A stretch of DNA of 64,000 nucleotides from Palsa-739 sp035532535 (GCA_035532535.1 DATKQT010000021.1:28364-92363), one strand, 5' to 3'; shown: positions 49,521 to 58,484, counted from the stretch's first letter. Notes: generated by a model from the letters alone, not told the origin. Numbers and translations are program-made.

Positions 49521-51335
49521 CTACGATAGAGCGGCTGCGCGGGTGACGACGCCGCCGAGAAAGAGCGGCCAGCCGGCGCCGAGGATCAGGCAGGCGTCCA
49601 CGTCCGCCGGGTCGCCGACCACGCCCTCGGCGAGCAGATGCTGCACTTCGTCTGCGACTGCTGCCAGCGCCTCCTCGCGGATCTCCTCGAGTGTTCGCCG
49701 CTCGCCGCCGGAGGGCGCCGTGAGCGGGAAACGATCCGGCCAGGAGGCGTGCATCGTCTCGAGCACGTGCTGGGCGACCGCCGGGCCGACCATCTCCCGC
49801 AGCACCGACGGCGCCATCGGCATGCCGAGAGAGAGGATGGCCTCGTCCGCCTCTTCGACGGTGTTGCCGTTCGCGAGCGCCTCCATCAAGACGGTGGTCA
49901 TGCGCGTGAGGAGCCGGTTGACGACGAAGCCGGGCGCGTCGCCGACGAGCACGCCGCGCTTGCGCAGCTTCTTGACGATGTCCCACGCGGTCGCGAGCTG
50001 CTCGTCCGTCGTCGCCGGCGTGCGGGCGATCTCGACGAGCGGCATCACCGCCACCGGGTTGAAGAAGTGGAGGCCGACGTCCGCCCCCATCGCCTCGACT
50101 GACAGCGACGAGGTGTTCGTGGCGAGGATCGCGCTGGGCGCGATCCTCCGCACCTGGCCGAGCACCTCGCGCTTCACGTCCAACTCCTCGAACACCGCTT
50201 CGAGGACGAGATCGCAGCCTTCGAATTGCTCCCACCCGGTTCCGCCGTCAACGATCGTCCCGAGGAAGGGCTTCACGTCGCTGCGAATCGATACGAGCGC
50301 GTCGTCCACGCGGGACTGCTCGAGGTCGCGCAGCACGACGGGCACTTCGAGGCGGCGCAGGAAGAGCGTTGCCAGCTGCGTCGCCATGAGCCCTGCGCCG
50401 ACGATGCCGACCTTCTGCACCGCGCGCGGCTTCGCCTCCGGGAGGTTCGGCGGGCGCTTCGAGCGGCGCTCCACGACGGTGAACGCATACGCCGAGGCCC
50501 GCGCCTCCGGGCTGGGCAGCAGCTCGGCCATCGCCTGCTCCTCGGCCGCATAGCCCTCCTCGACCGTCCAGTCGCGCGCGCCGGCGATGAGGTCGAGCGC
50601 GGCGTACGGCGCGAGCGTGGCGCCGTGCACGGCATCGTCGACACGCGCGCGCGTCTTGCGCAGGACGGTCTCCAGCTCCGACCAGTCCGGCTCCCCCCGC
50701 GCAAGTAACAACTTGTTACTTGCGAGCTCGCGTGCGAACGCGAGCGACTCGTCGACAAACTCGACTGGTTCGATCAGGCGGTCGGCGATGCCGAGCTCGA
50801 CCGCCTCCGTCGCCGTCAGCAGCCTGTTCTGGCGGAGCGGGTTGAGGACGATCACCCGCGCGGCGGTCTCCGGGCCGACGAGCCGCGGGAGCAGCTGCGT
50901 CCCGCCCCAGCCGGGGATGATCGACAGTGCGACCTCGGGGAAGCCGACATGGCGGACGTTCGACGCGATCGTCCGTGCGTCACAGTGGAGCGCGAGCTCG
51001 AGGCCGCCGCCGAGGCATGCGCCGTTGATCGCCGCCACCGTCGGGAACGGCAGTGCGCCGATGCGCGCGAACAGGCTGTGACCGGCGCGGATGCCTTCGC
51101 GCGGATCATCGATGTGCCCGAACTCGTCGATGTCGGCGCCGACGCAGAAGATGAACGGCTTGCCCGTGAACACGGCTGCGCTCCAGTCGCCGCGCTCGAG
51201 CTCGTCGATGACCTCGACGGCCGACTCGAACGCGGAGCGCCCCAGTGTCGTCGGCACGCGGTAGTCCTCGCCGTTGTCGATCGTGACGAGCGCGATCGAG
51301 CCCGCGCGGTTCAGTTTGAAGACAGTGTCCGCCAC
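49521..51335 (-). CDS. Bifunctional enoyl-CoA hydratase / 3-hydroxyacyl-CoA dehydrogenase (FadJ/FadB-like)
   Basis: This 604-residue protein has an N-terminal crotonase domain (about 1-260) with KPFIFCVGADIDEF, GACLGGGLELALHCD and FPEVALSIIPGWGGTQLL, where two catalytic Glu lie. The HAD domain (about 290-600) has the NAD loop GIVGAGLMATQLA, LATNTSSLSV and LHFFNPVAVMPLVE. It performs two steps of beta-oxidation. It is about 100 residues shorter than E. coli FadB. The GTG shares one base with the thiolase stop (TAGTG), so both are made together. Confidence 0.93.
   Translation of the reverse strand: MADTVFKLNRAGSIALVTIDNGEDYRVPTTLGRSAFESAVEVIDELERGDWSAAVFTGKPFIFCVGADIDEFGHIDDPREGIRAGHSLFARIGALPFPTVAAINGACLGGGLELALHCDARTIASNVRHVGFPEVALSIIPGWGGTQLLPRLVGPETAARVIVLNPLRQNRLLTATEAVELGIADRLIEPVEFVDESLAFARELASNKLLLARGEPDWSELETVLRKTRARVDDAVHGATLAPYAALDLIAGARDWTVEEGYAAEEQAMAELLPSPEARASAYAFTVVERRSKRPPNLPEAKPRAVQKVGIVGAGLMATQLATLFLRRLEVPVVLRDLEQSRVDDALVSIRSDVKPFLGTIVDGGTGWEQFEGCDLVLEAVFEELDVKREVLGQVRRIAPSAILATNTSSLSVEAMGADVGLHFFNPVAVMPLVEIARTPATTDEQLATAWDIVKKLRKRGVLVGDAPGFVVNRLLTRMTTVLMEALANGNTVEEADEAILSLGMPMAPSVLREMVGPAVAQHVLETMHASWPDRFPLTAPSGGERRTLEEIREEALAAVADEVQHLLAEGVVGDPADVDACLILGAGWPLFLGGVVTRAAALS
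49523..49528 (-). promoter_or_regulatory. -10 element TATCGT of lepB
   Basis: TANNNT hexamer 6 nt before the GTG at 49516, inside the 3' end of the FadJ-like gene. Confidence 0.4.
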
Positions 51336-52513
51336 TACTGCACGTTCTCCCACAAGATGGCCGCGCCCATGCCCATGCCGATGCAGAGCGCCGTCAGCCC
51401 GTAGCGGCCGCCGCGCTCGCGCAGGCCATAGGCGAGTTGCGCGACGAGGCGCACACCAGTGGCGGCGAGCGGATGGCCGCACGCGATGGCGCCGCCGTAG
51501 GGGTTGAGGCGCGGATCGTCAGAGGAGATGCCGAGCTCGTCGCACCACGTCAGCACCTGCACGGCGAACGGCTCGTTCAGCTCGAAGAGATCGACGTCGT
51601 CGAGCGAGATGCCTGCTTGCTCGAGCACGCGCTTCGTCGCGGGCACCGGCCCGATGCCCATCAGGTGCGGCTCCACGCCCGCGTACGCGTAGCCGACGAG
51701 GCGCAGCTTCGGCGCGAGACCGAGCTCGCCGACGGTCTCCTCGGCTGCGAGGAACGCAGCCGTTGCGCCGTCCGTCAATCCGGCGGAGTTGCCGGCAGTG
51801 ACGCGGCCGCCCGCGCGGAACGCGGGCTTCAGCGCAGCGAGCCCGTCGAGGCTCGTGTCGTCGCGCAGGAACTCGTCGCGCTCGGCGACCTTCCACCCGT
51901 CGTCGGTGAAGACGGCCAGCGGTACGACCGTCTCGCGCATGACGCCGTTCGCCCACGCCGCGGCGGCCCGCTGCTGCGACGTGAGCGCAAACGCGTCCGC
52001 GCGCTCGCGCGTGATCGCCGGAAAGAGGTCGTGCAGGTTCTCCGCGGTTCGTCCCATCACCGCGGCCGACTCGTCGATCAGGCGCTCGGAGGCGAAGCGC
52101 GGGTTGAAGTCGACGTCCTCGCCCATGGGATGGTGGCCCATGTGCTCGACGCCGCCCGCGAGCGCGACGTCGGCCGCGCCGAGTGCGATCTCTCCTGCAG
52201 CGGCGGTCACCGCGGTGAGCGCGCCGGCGCACATCCGGTCGACCGCGAAGCCGGGAACAGTGTGGGGAATGCCGGCGAGGAGCGCGACGTCGCGGCCAAG
52301 GGTCAGCCCCTGGTCTCCGACCTGCGCCGTGGCGGCGAGGACGACGTCGCCGATTCGCTCGGGCGGGATCGCGGGGTTCCGGCGCAGGAGCTCGCGCACC
52401 GCCTTGACGGCCATGTCGTCTGCCCGGGTGCGCCAGAACTGGCCCTTCGGGCCGGCCTTGCCGAACGGCGTGCGCACCCCGTCGACGAAGAAGACCTCCC
52501 GTAGCTCCCGCAT
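51335..52513 (-). CDS. Acetyl-CoA C-acyltransferase (thiolase)
   Basis: This 392-residue protein has the nucleophile Cys95 in DRMCAGALTA, the NEPFAVQ box, GGAIACGHPLAATG (His) and CIGMGMG with the second Cys. It cleaves 3-ketoacyl-CoA in beta-oxidation and leads the thiolase-FadJ operon. The ATG at 52513 is preceded by a FadR-like palindrome (52513-52530) and a -10 TACGAA, leaving a 15-nt leader. Confidence 0.95.
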   Translation of the reverse strand: MRELREVFFVDGVRTPFGKAGPKGQFWRTRADDMAVKAVRELLRRNPAIPPERIGDVVLAATAQVGDQGLTLGRDVALLAGIPHTVPGFAVDRMCAGALTAVTAAAGEIALGAADVALAGGVEHMGHHPMGEDVDFNPRFASERLIDESAAVMGRTAENLHDLFPAITRERADAFALTSQQRAAAAWANGVMRETVVPLAVFTDDGWKVAERDEFLRDDTSLDGLAALKPAFRAGGRVTAGNSAGLTDGATAAFLAAEETVGELGLAPKLRLVGYAYAGVEPHLMGIGPVPATKRVLEQAGISLDDVDLFELNEPFAVQVLTWCDELGISSDDPRLNPYGGAIACGHPLAATGVRLVAQLAYGLRERGGRYGLTALCIGMGMGAAILWENVQ

Positions 52514-52530
52514 GACTGAATAGTCAATCA
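52513..52530. promoter_or_regulatory. FadR-like (TetR type) operator palindrome
   Basis: tgactgaatagtcaatca overlaps the thiolase start codon and leader. It matches 14 of 16 defined positions of the Bacillus FadR box as I recall it (TGAATGANTANTCATTCA). It sits at a beta-oxidation operon, where such a site is expected. Confidence 0.5.
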
Positions 52531-52534
52531 GACG

Positions 52535-52544
52535 TTCGTAGACT
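52535..52544. promoter_or_regulatory. Overlapping divergent -10 elements sharing one TA
   Basis: TAGACT on the plus strand (52539-52544) is 6 nt from the ATG at 52551. TACGAA on the minus strand (52535-52540) serves the thiolase operon. Confidence 0.45.
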
Positions 52545-52550
52545 CCCGGC

Positions 52551-53180
52551 ATGACGTGGAACGAGCAGGCGGCTGCAGCGGTCACGCGCTACGAGAGTGG
52601 CGAGGGGCGAGACCTCGACCAGCGGCAGTTGACCCAGCTCGGGAACGCCGCCTGGGCGGCCGGCCTGTGCCTGCTGATGGACGGGCGCCGGGAGGAGTCG
52701 GCGGCGTGGTTACGGCGCGCGGCCGAGCGCTATCGCGAGAGCTGGAACGGTGCGCCACCGGACTCGTGGGGGAGACCGATCGCGGCGATGAAGGCGCTCC
52801 TCCTTGCGGGCGACGACGCCTCCGAGGCCGCTCGGTGGGCGCTCGACGCCGGCGCCGCCCAGGCCGAGTCGCCGATCGGCCGGTACGCGGCGACGCTCGC
52901 ATTGCTCGTCCTCCATCGCGACGTGGAAGCCCGCGTGCTCGCCGAGACGCTCGTCGGCCGCAACGACTTCCCCCGCGACATCGCCGACGCCGTGTGGATG
53001 ATCGCCGGTCTCGATCGGATGGAATACGCCGTCGCGCTCGAGAACATCCTCGGGGACTTCGAGCAACGCAAAGACTTCCTCGAGGATGTGCCCGTCGCCG
53101 ACACCGTGCTCGTGCTCCAGGTCCTCGCCGCGGCGCGCGGCATGGCGGTCGACCTGCCGCCGTCGAGGATGCTCCCCTAG
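52551..53180 (+). CDS. Helical TPR-like protein of unknown function
   Basis: This 209-residue all-helical protein contains blocks such as GRREESAAWLRRAAERYRES and HRDVEARVLAETLVG, with spacing of TPR-like helices. Trp and Arg are frequent. It might be a scaffold or a chaperone-like protein; nothing more specific can be seen. It converges with the 6-phosphogluconolactonase gene, sharing 4 bp. Confidence 0.7.
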   Translation: MTWNEQAAAAVTRYESGEGRDLDQRQLTQLGNAAWAAGLCLLMDGRREESAAWLRRAAERYRESWNGAPPDSWGRPIAAMKALLLAGDDASEAARWALDAGAAQAESPIGRYAATLALLVLHRDVEARVLAETLVGRNDFPRDIADAVWMIAGLDRMEYAVALENILGDFEQRKDFLEDVPVADTVLVLQVLAAARGMAVDLPPSRMLP

Positions 53181-53854
53181 AGCTGTGCCGCAGCGGCGGG
53201 ATCCAGCACCGCGGTCGTCGTCCCGCTGACCGCGCGGACGAGGCTTCCGGGCGTCGCGCGCGAGGGCTCGCTCGCAAACGCGCGCGCGGACGCCTCCGCC
53301 TTGTCGGCGCCCGCGACGAGGAAGACGATCGCACGTGCAGCGCGGAGCATCGGCAGCGTCAGCGTGATGCGGTCGACGTAAGGCTCGAGCTTCGCCTCCG
53401 CTCCGAGCACGCGCCGCTCGCTCTCGTCCAGCGTCGGCTGGTCGGGATAGAGCGACGCCACGTGCCCGTCGGGCCCGAGGCCGAGCAGCACGAGGTCGAA
53501 GCGCGCCAGGTCGCCGAGCTCCCGGTCGTAGTCCTCTGCGCCGGCGTCCCGGCCGAGCTCGCCGCGCATACGGTGCACCGCCGACGGCTGCACGTCGAGG
53601 TTGTCGAGCAGCGTGCGCTTCGCCATCCCGTAGTTCGAGCGCTCGTCCTCCGGAGGGACGCAGCGCTCGTCGCCCCACCACAGCTCGGTCCGGCTCCAGT
53701 CGCGCTGGCGCTGGGCGGCGATCTCGTACGCGTCGGCGGGAGTCGAGCCGCCGGTGAGGACGACGTGGCCGCCCTCGCGCGCGGCAGCCGCGAGCAGGTC
53801 GGCGACGACAGCCGCCGGATCGTCGTCGACGACGATCTCGACCAGGCTGCTCAT
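53177..53854 (-). CDS. pgl: 6-phosphogluconolactonase
   Basis: This 225-residue DevB-type protein has VVLTGGSTPADAYE (phosphate loop), WWGDERCVPPEDERSNYGM and LLGLGPDGHVASLYP, with the catalytic His. It hydrolyses 6-phosphogluconolactone in the oxidative pentose phosphate pathway. The ATG overlaps proC by 4 bp. Partners zwf and gnd are not in the window. Confidence 0.94.
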   Translation of the reverse strand: MSSLVEIVVDDDPAAVVADLLAAAAREGGHVVLTGGSTPADAYEIAAQRQRDWSRTELWWGDERCVPPEDERSNYGMAKRTLLDNLDVQPSAVHRMRGELGRDAGAEDYDRELGDLARFDLVLLGLGPDGHVASLYPDQPTLDESERRVLGAEAKLEPYVDRITLTLPMLRAARAIVFLVAGADKAEASARAFASEPSRATPGSLVRAVSGTTTAVLDPAAAAQL

Positions 53855-54648
53855 TCGTGCGCGCTCGCGAGCTCGCCGGCGCGCGTCATCGCCGCCTGCA
53901 CCGCGTTGAGCAGGGCGGCGCGAACGCCCGCTTGTTCGAGCTCGCGGATGGCGGCGATGGTCGTGCCTCCGGGCGAGGTCACCGACTCGCGCAACTCGAC
54001 CGGGTGCATGCCGAGATCGCGCAGCTGCTTCGCGGTGCCGAGCATCGTCTGCACGACGAGCGTCGTCGAGATCTCGCGCGAGACGCCGAGGAGGATCCCC
54101 GCCTCGATCATCGCCTCGGCGAGCAATGCGAAGTACGCCGGCCCTGAGCCGGACAACGCGGTCACAGCGTCCATCGCGGACTCCGGAACACGCACCACTC
54201 GGCCGAGATGCGCGAGGGCGTCCTCCGCGAGCGCGAGATTCGCCTCTCCCGCATGTGCGCCGGCGCAGATGCCGGCCATGCCCTCGTGCACGACGGACGG
54301 CGCGTTCGGCATCGCGCGCACGACCGGAACGCCGGGCGCGATGCGCGCCTCGATCTGCGCGGTCGGGATGGCGGCGGCGATGGACAGCACGGTCTGCTGA
54401 TTCGTGAGGAGCTGTCCGACCTCCGCGAGCAGGACGTCGATGTCCTGCGGTTTCACCGCGACGACGACGAGCTCTGCTTTCGCGACGGCGCCGGCGTTGT
54501 CGGTCGTCGCCTCGACCCCGTGCCGGTCGCGGAGCTCCGTCGCGCGGACTTCGGTGCGGCTCGTGACGACGATGTCGGTCCAGCCGGCGCCGAGCAGGCC
54601 ACCGAGCAGCGCTTCGCCGATGCGTCCGCATCCGAGGATCGCGATCAT
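53851..54648 (-). CDS. proC: Pyrroline-5-carboxylate reductase
   Basis: This 265-residue protein has the NAD(P) loop AILGCGRIGEALLGG, VVVAVKPQDIDVLL, RAMPNAPSVVHEGMAG and the ProC signature TALSGSGPAYFALLAEAM. It makes proline from pyrroline-5-carboxylate. It lies just downstream of the AlkA-like gene (14 bp) and is coupled to pgl. Confidence 0.95.
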   Translation of the reverse strand: MIAILGCGRIGEALLGGLLGAGWTDIVVTSRTEVRATELRDRHGVEATTDNAGAVAKAELVVVAVKPQDIDVLLAEVGQLLTNQQTVLSIAAAIPTAQIEARIAPGVPVVRAMPNAPSVVHEGMAGICAGAHAGEANLALAEDALAHLGRVVRVPESAMDAVTALSGSGPAYFALLAEAMIEAGILLGVSREISTTLVVQTMLGTAKQLRDLGMHPVELRESVTSPGGTTIAAIRELEQAGVRAALLNAVQAAMTRAGELASAHE

Positions 54649-54662
54649 GGGGCTCAGTCTGC

Positions 54663-55523
54663 CTAGGCCGCTTCGGCGGCGTCGAACGACAGCAGGCCGC
54701 GTCCGAAGCCGGCGAGGAGATACACGCTCGCGATCCCGGCCCACTCTCGATACGGCTCGAGCAGCTCCGCCGTCTCCCACCCCTCGACCTCGCGGCCGCG
54801 CATCGCACGCACGAGCTTGATGAGGCCGAGGTCGCCGACGAGCCCGTGGTCGTAGCGGCCGAGCCCCTCGAGGCAGACGACGCCGACCGACCAGGGTCCG
54901 AGGCCGCGCTCGCGGCCGAGCCGGCGAACGATCGCCTCCGTCGGCTGGTCGTGGAGCCGCTCGAGATCGAGCGAGCGACAGATCCGGACGAGTGCGGCGC
55001 CGCGGCGCGCGTGCAGCCCCAGCTTCCGCAGCTGCGACGGTGCGAGCGCGCCCAGGTCCTCCTCGGTCGGGGAGGTGCGCAGCCCCTCCGGCCCCTCGGC
55101 GCACAGGGTGCGCACGATGGTTCGCTCCAGCTGCCGTGCGCGCTTCGCCTCGATCAGCTGCCCGCAGAACGCGCGCAGCAGCGCGTGCGCGACGGTAGGC
55201 ACGCGCACGGGACGCAGTCCGCGCAGCTCGCGCGACGCGCGCCCGAGGAGCGGGTCGTCGCGCACTGCAGCGAGGAAGCCGGAGTGGTCGTCGTCGAGCG
55301 CGAGGAGCCAGCGCAGCCGCTCGGCCGACGCGGCCGAATCGGCGCGGATCGTGACGGAGCCGCCGGGCGACTGCCATGCACGCGCGGTCTCGACGCGGCC
55401 CTCGACTGCGAGCGCCTGCGTGAGCAGTCCGTCCCGGAACGTGCGCGTCGCGTCGCTCGCAGTCCGCGTCGAAAGCGCGAGCGAGTACGGGCCTCGGGGC
55501 GTGACCGCGAGCTCGAAGCTCAC
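54663..55523 (-). CDS. DNA-3-methyladenine glycosylase II-like (AlkA, HhH-GPD)
   Basis: This 286-residue protein has an AlkA N-terminal-like domain, then the helix-hairpin-helix region RKLGLHARRGAALVRIC and GLGPWSVGVVCLEGLGRYD. The catalytic Asp lies in LVGDLGLIKLVR. It removes alkylated bases. The GTG at 55523 overlaps the stop of the XRE-TPR gene by 4 bp, so this repair gene is co-translated with the regulator, which is interesting. Confidence 0.88.
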   Translation of the reverse strand: MSFELAVTPRGPYSLALSTRTASDATRTFRDGLLTQALAVEGRVETARAWQSPGGSVTIRADSAASAERLRWLLALDDDHSGFLAAVRDDPLLGRASRELRGLRPVRVPTVAHALLRAFCGQLIEAKRARQLERTIVRTLCAEGPEGLRTSPTEEDLGALAPSQLRKLGLHARRGAALVRICRSLDLERLHDQPTEAIVRRLGRERGLGPWSVGVVCLEGLGRYDHGLVGDLGLIKLVRAMRGREVEGWETAELLEPYREWAGIASVYLLAGFGRGLLSFDAAEAA

Positions 55524-56833
55524 CGCTCGGCGCGCGCGTGCTGCGGCGTTGCGCGCAGTCCGAGCTCGGCGGCGCGATCGAGCACGTCGAGCGCGTCCGC
55601 CTCCCGTCCGCTTTGGCGGAGCATCTGACTCCAAGCGCGGCACGTGTTCGCTGCGGGACGCCAGCGGCCGTGGTCCTCGAGAATCTGCACACTCTCGCGG
55701 TACGCCTCTTCCGCCGCTTTCCGCTCTTCAGCGAGAGCCAGCCCGTCGGCGAGCGCGGAGAGCGCCTCTCCTCTGTCGGCGGGATGCGACTCGATCGCGA
55801 GCGCGTCGCGCGCAAGGACGACGGCCCCGTCGGCGTCGGCCTGTAGCAACGCGATCCGCGACCGCTGGACCTTCACTTCGATGAGGTCCTGCGCTGCCGG
55901 CGCCATGCCGAGGAGGCGCTCCGCCTGGTCGAGGTGTTCGATCGCCGCCTCGGCGTTCTCGCGGGCAAGGAGGATCCGACCGGCGAGGATGTGTGCGCGC
56001 GCGAGATTGACTGCGTCTTCGGTCGATTCGAGCAGCGCTATCGCTTTGCGCACGTTGCTGAGTGCGACGAATCCGCGGCCTTCCGCCTCGGCGAGGCGCG
56101 CCACCGACCAGTAGAGCCGGACACGCATGTATGGGTCCTCGGTGTCGCGCATGCGCTCGAGCGCGGTGCGCACGACCTCCTCGGCGCGGGCGATCTCCCC
56201 CAGATCGGTCAAGGCGTAGCTCAGGAGTGCGGCGTACCGCGCTTCGGCGGATGGAGCGTCGCTCGAGCCTGCGAGGCATCTCTCCAGGAGCTGAACGGCG
56301 TCCGCGGGGCGACCGGCAGCGCCATATGTGCGCGCCAGATGGGCGTAGACCTCCGGACGCTCGGCAGGCTGGAACGGCTCGTCCGCGATGGCGGCCTCGA
56401 TCAGCTGGATCGCTCCGAGCTGGTCGTCGCGGGCTTCGAGGACCGCTGCGAGCGCAATGCGCGCTCGGAAGGCGCTCGGGCCGTCGGCCGCGGCGATCGA
56501 CTCGGCGACAAGCATGCGGAGGGTTTCTTCGCTTCCGTTCGGGTCGCCGAGCCGCACGGCGAGCTCGAGATCGGAAAGCCGCAGCTCGCGCGCCGCGGCC
56601 GGATCGAGCTCTGAGCCCGTTTCCAGATAGTCAGCCGACACAGCGAGCTTTCCGGCGAGCTTCCGGAGAGCCTTAACCGAGGGCTGTCGCGTTCCGGCCT
56701 CGATGCGCGAGATATAGGCGTACGAGACGCCGGGAGCGGCAAGCTCGCGCTGGGACAGCCCTCGTTCCAACCGCAGTCGCTTGAGCCGTTGCCCGATCGT
56801 CTCGCCCGTGGGCGACTGGGATCCAGGCGGCAC
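55520..56833 (-). CDS. XRE-HTH plus TPR regulator, RRNPP-like (pair 2)
   Basis: This 437-residue protein has an XRE helix-turn-helix at residues about 10-65 (RLKRLRLERGLSQRELA, then YAYISRIEAGTRQPSV). A run of TPR-like helical repeats follows, such as RPADAVQLLERCLAGSSD, AEAAIEHLDQAERLLG and ERKAAEEAYRESVQILE. Size and plan match the regulator at 36768. Divergently, 101 bp away, lies a gene for a 32-residue peptide with a signal-like core. Its own promoter is clear: TTGACG and GAGAAT with a 17-bp spacer and 6 nt to the GTG. The AlkA-like gene follows with a GTGA overlap. The ligand may be the small peptide (inference). Confidence 0.85.
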   Translation of the reverse strand: MPPGSQSPTGETIGQRLKRLRLERGLSQRELAAPGVSYAYISRIEAGTRQPSVKALRKLAGKLAVSADYLETGSELDPAAARELRLSDLELAVRLGDPNGSEETLRMLVAESIAAADGPSAFRARIALAAVLEARDDQLGAIQLIEAAIADEPFQPAERPEVYAHLARTYGAAGRPADAVQLLERCLAGSSDAPSAEARYAALLSYALTDLGEIARAEEVVRTALERMRDTEDPYMRVRLYWSVARLAEAEGRGFVALSNVRKAIALLESTEDAVNLARAHILAGRILLARENAEAAIEHLDQAERLLGMAPAAQDLIEVKVQRSRIALLQADADGAVVLARDALAIESHPADRGEALSALADGLALAEERKAAEEAYRESVQILEDHGRWRPAANTCRAWSQMLRQSGREADALDVLDRAAELGLRATPQHARAER

Positions 56834-56839
56834 CCCCCG

Positions 56840-56868
56840 ATTCTCACTGCTCGGAGGCCGGTCGTCAA
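56840..56868 (-). promoter_or_regulatory. Leaderless sigma-70-type promoter of the pair 2 regulator
   Basis: TTGACG (56863-56868), 17-bp spacer, GAGAAT (56840-56845) on the minus strand, then 6 nt to the GTG at 56833. Confidence 0.6.
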
Positions 56869-56934
56869 CGGGCCGCTCCGTCTTGCCACCGGATCATGCT
56901 TTCCGTTGTCCCCTGTCAGATGAGAGGAGGGAAC

Positions 56935-57033
56935 ATGCTGCGCACGACATTCGCGCTCAGGCTCGCCCTGATCCTTGCGGTCCTCGCTGCGCTGGCGATC
57001 ATCGCCGGCGGGGCTCCTTGGGGCCCGGGCTAG
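56935..57033 (+). CDS. Putative pre-signalling peptide of pair 2
   Basis: A 32-residue ORF, ATG at 56935, shortly after gaggaggg (56924-56931). It has a basic start (MLRTTFALR), a hydrophobic core (LALILAVLAALAIIAG) and a short C-terminus GGAPWGPG. It is divergent from the XRE-TPR regulator at 55520, just as another such peptide follows the regulator at 36768. Both peptides have a basic N-end, about 16 hydrophobic residues and a Gly- and Trp-containing tail. It could also be a small membrane protein. No other function is recognised. Confidence 0.62.
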   Translation: MLRTTFALRLALILAVLAALAIIAGGAPWGPG

Positions 57034-57045
57034 GCCGACCGGTTG

Positions 57046-57051
57046 TACCGT
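57046..57051 (+). promoter_or_regulatory. -10 element TACCGT, leaderless promoter
   Basis: TANNNT hexamer 7 nt before the GTG at 57059. Confidence 0.5.
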
Positions 57052-57058
57052 TGCCGCC

Positions 57059-58474
57059 GTGACGGCCCTCGAGCTCGTGGTCTACGCGCTGCTCCTGGCC
57101 GTCGCGGCGGCAGCCGTCTGGCGGCGGCCGGTCGCGGCGCTCTATCTCTTCGTCGTCGGCCTCGCGCTCCACAACGCCGTCATGGCCGCGCTCTACGCGT
57201 CGGGCATCCACGGGTCGACGCTCACGGCGATCGCCGCCTGGAAGGAGATCCTTCTGGCAGTCGCTCTCGCGCGTGTCATCCGAGATGCGCGGCAGGAACG
57301 GGCGCTTCCGTTCCGCCCGATGCTCGTCGACTGGCTCGCGCTCGCCTACGGCGCGCTCGTCGTTCTGTATGCGGTCATTCCCCAGTCCGCGCTCGACGGC
57401 GTCGCGGGGAAGCACGCGGTCGCGCTCGCCCTGAAGCACGACATCGTCCCCGTCGGCGCCTTCTTCCTCGGCCGTTCGCTCCAGCTCGGCCGCGACCAGC
57501 TCCGCCGCCTCGCATGGACGCTGCTCGGGACGGCCGGCTTCGTCGCTCTGCTCGGGCTCATCGACGTGTACGCGGTGCCGATCGGGTGGTGGCGGACGAA
57601 CGGCGTCGTCGACTACTTCCGCAAGCAACTCGGCTACCACTACAACGGGACCGGGCACCTTCCCGAGAACTTCATCTACAACACCGGCTCCGAGCAGCAC
57701 TTCCTGCGGCGCCTCGTCTCGACCTTCCTCAGTCCGCTCGCGGCCGGTTACCTCATGGTCGTCGCGATGCTGCTCCTGCCGCGCCGCCGCATCGCGATCC
57801 CGCTCGCCGCGCTCGCGTTCGCCGGCCTGCTCTTCACCTTCTCCCGCTCGTCCCTCCTCGCGCTCGCGGGTGGGCTCGTCGTGCTCGCGCTCGCGTCGCG
57901 CGACTGGCGCCCCGTCGTCCTCGCCGCGGCCGTCGCCGCCGTCACCGTCGGGTGGGCGCACGTCTTCCCCAAGATCGGGCCGACCGGAACGTGGACGAAG
58001 GCCGACCTCGTCTACCAGCAGAAGCAGGCCCACGCGGCGACGGGTCCCACGAGCGGCAACGCGCTCTCCGAGAACGAGCCGTCGCTGCACGAGCACTTGA
58101 CGGAGCTGAAGGACGGCATCCACACCGTCATCCATCACCTGCAAGGCTTCGGCCTCGGCAACGTCGGCCAGACGGCATCGCGCACCGGCACGCCGATCAA
58201 GGCGGGGGAGTCGAACTACACGGAGATGGGCGCCGAGCTCGGCATCCTCGGCTCGCTCCTCTGGACCGCGTGGGGGCTTGCCGTGCTCGTCGGGCTGTGG
58301 CGTGCGGGCGCCATGCGCATGACGGCGGCGTTCGCTGCGATTCTCGCGCTCGCGATCCAGACGGACGTCATCGGCGACCCGTGGGTGGCGTACGTCGTGT
58401 GGGCGCTCGCCGGTGCATTGCTCTTGAAGACGCGTCCGCAAGAGCGTCTTGCGGACGCCGCCGCGCCCGCCTAG
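57059..58474 (+). CDS. O-antigen ligase/Wzy-like polytopic membrane protein
   Basis: This 471-residue protein has about ten hydrophobic helices and a long periplasmic loop in the last third with the FTFSRSSLLALAGG motif and GFGLGNVGQTASRTG, as in the Wzy_C/O-antigen ligase family. It links or polymerises cell-surface glycans. The GTG start is set by the leaderless -10. No other glycan genes lie nearby, so the substrate is unknown. Confidence 0.8.
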   Translation: MTALELVVYALLLAVAAAAVWRRPVAALYLFVVGLALHNAVMAALYASGIHGSTLTAIAAWKEILLAVALARVIRDARQERALPFRPMLVDWLALAYGALVVLYAVIPQSALDGVAGKHAVALALKHDIVPVGAFFLGRSLQLGRDQLRRLAWTLLGTAGFVALLGLIDVYAVPIGWWRTNGVVDYFRKQLGYHYNGTGHLPENFIYNTGSEQHFLRRLVSTFLSPLAAGYLMVVAMLLLPRRRIAIPLAALAFAGLLFTFSRSSLLALAGGLVVLALASRDWRPVVLAAAVAAVTVGWAHVFPKIGPTGTWTKADLVYQQKQAHAATGPTSGNALSENEPSLHEHLTELKDGIHTVIHHLQGFGLGNVGQTASRTGTPIKAGESNYTEMGAELGILGSLLWTAWGLAVLVGLWRAGAMRMTAAFAAILALAIQTDVIGDPWVAYVVWALAGALLLKTRPQERLADAAAPA

Positions 58475-58477
58475 CGT
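58472..58477 (+). promoter_or_regulatory. -10 element TAGCGT, leaderless promoter
   Basis: TANNNT hexamer 7 nt before the GTG at 58485; its TAG is the stop of the Wzy-like gene. Confidence 0.45.
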
Positions 58478-58484
58478 CGCGCGG

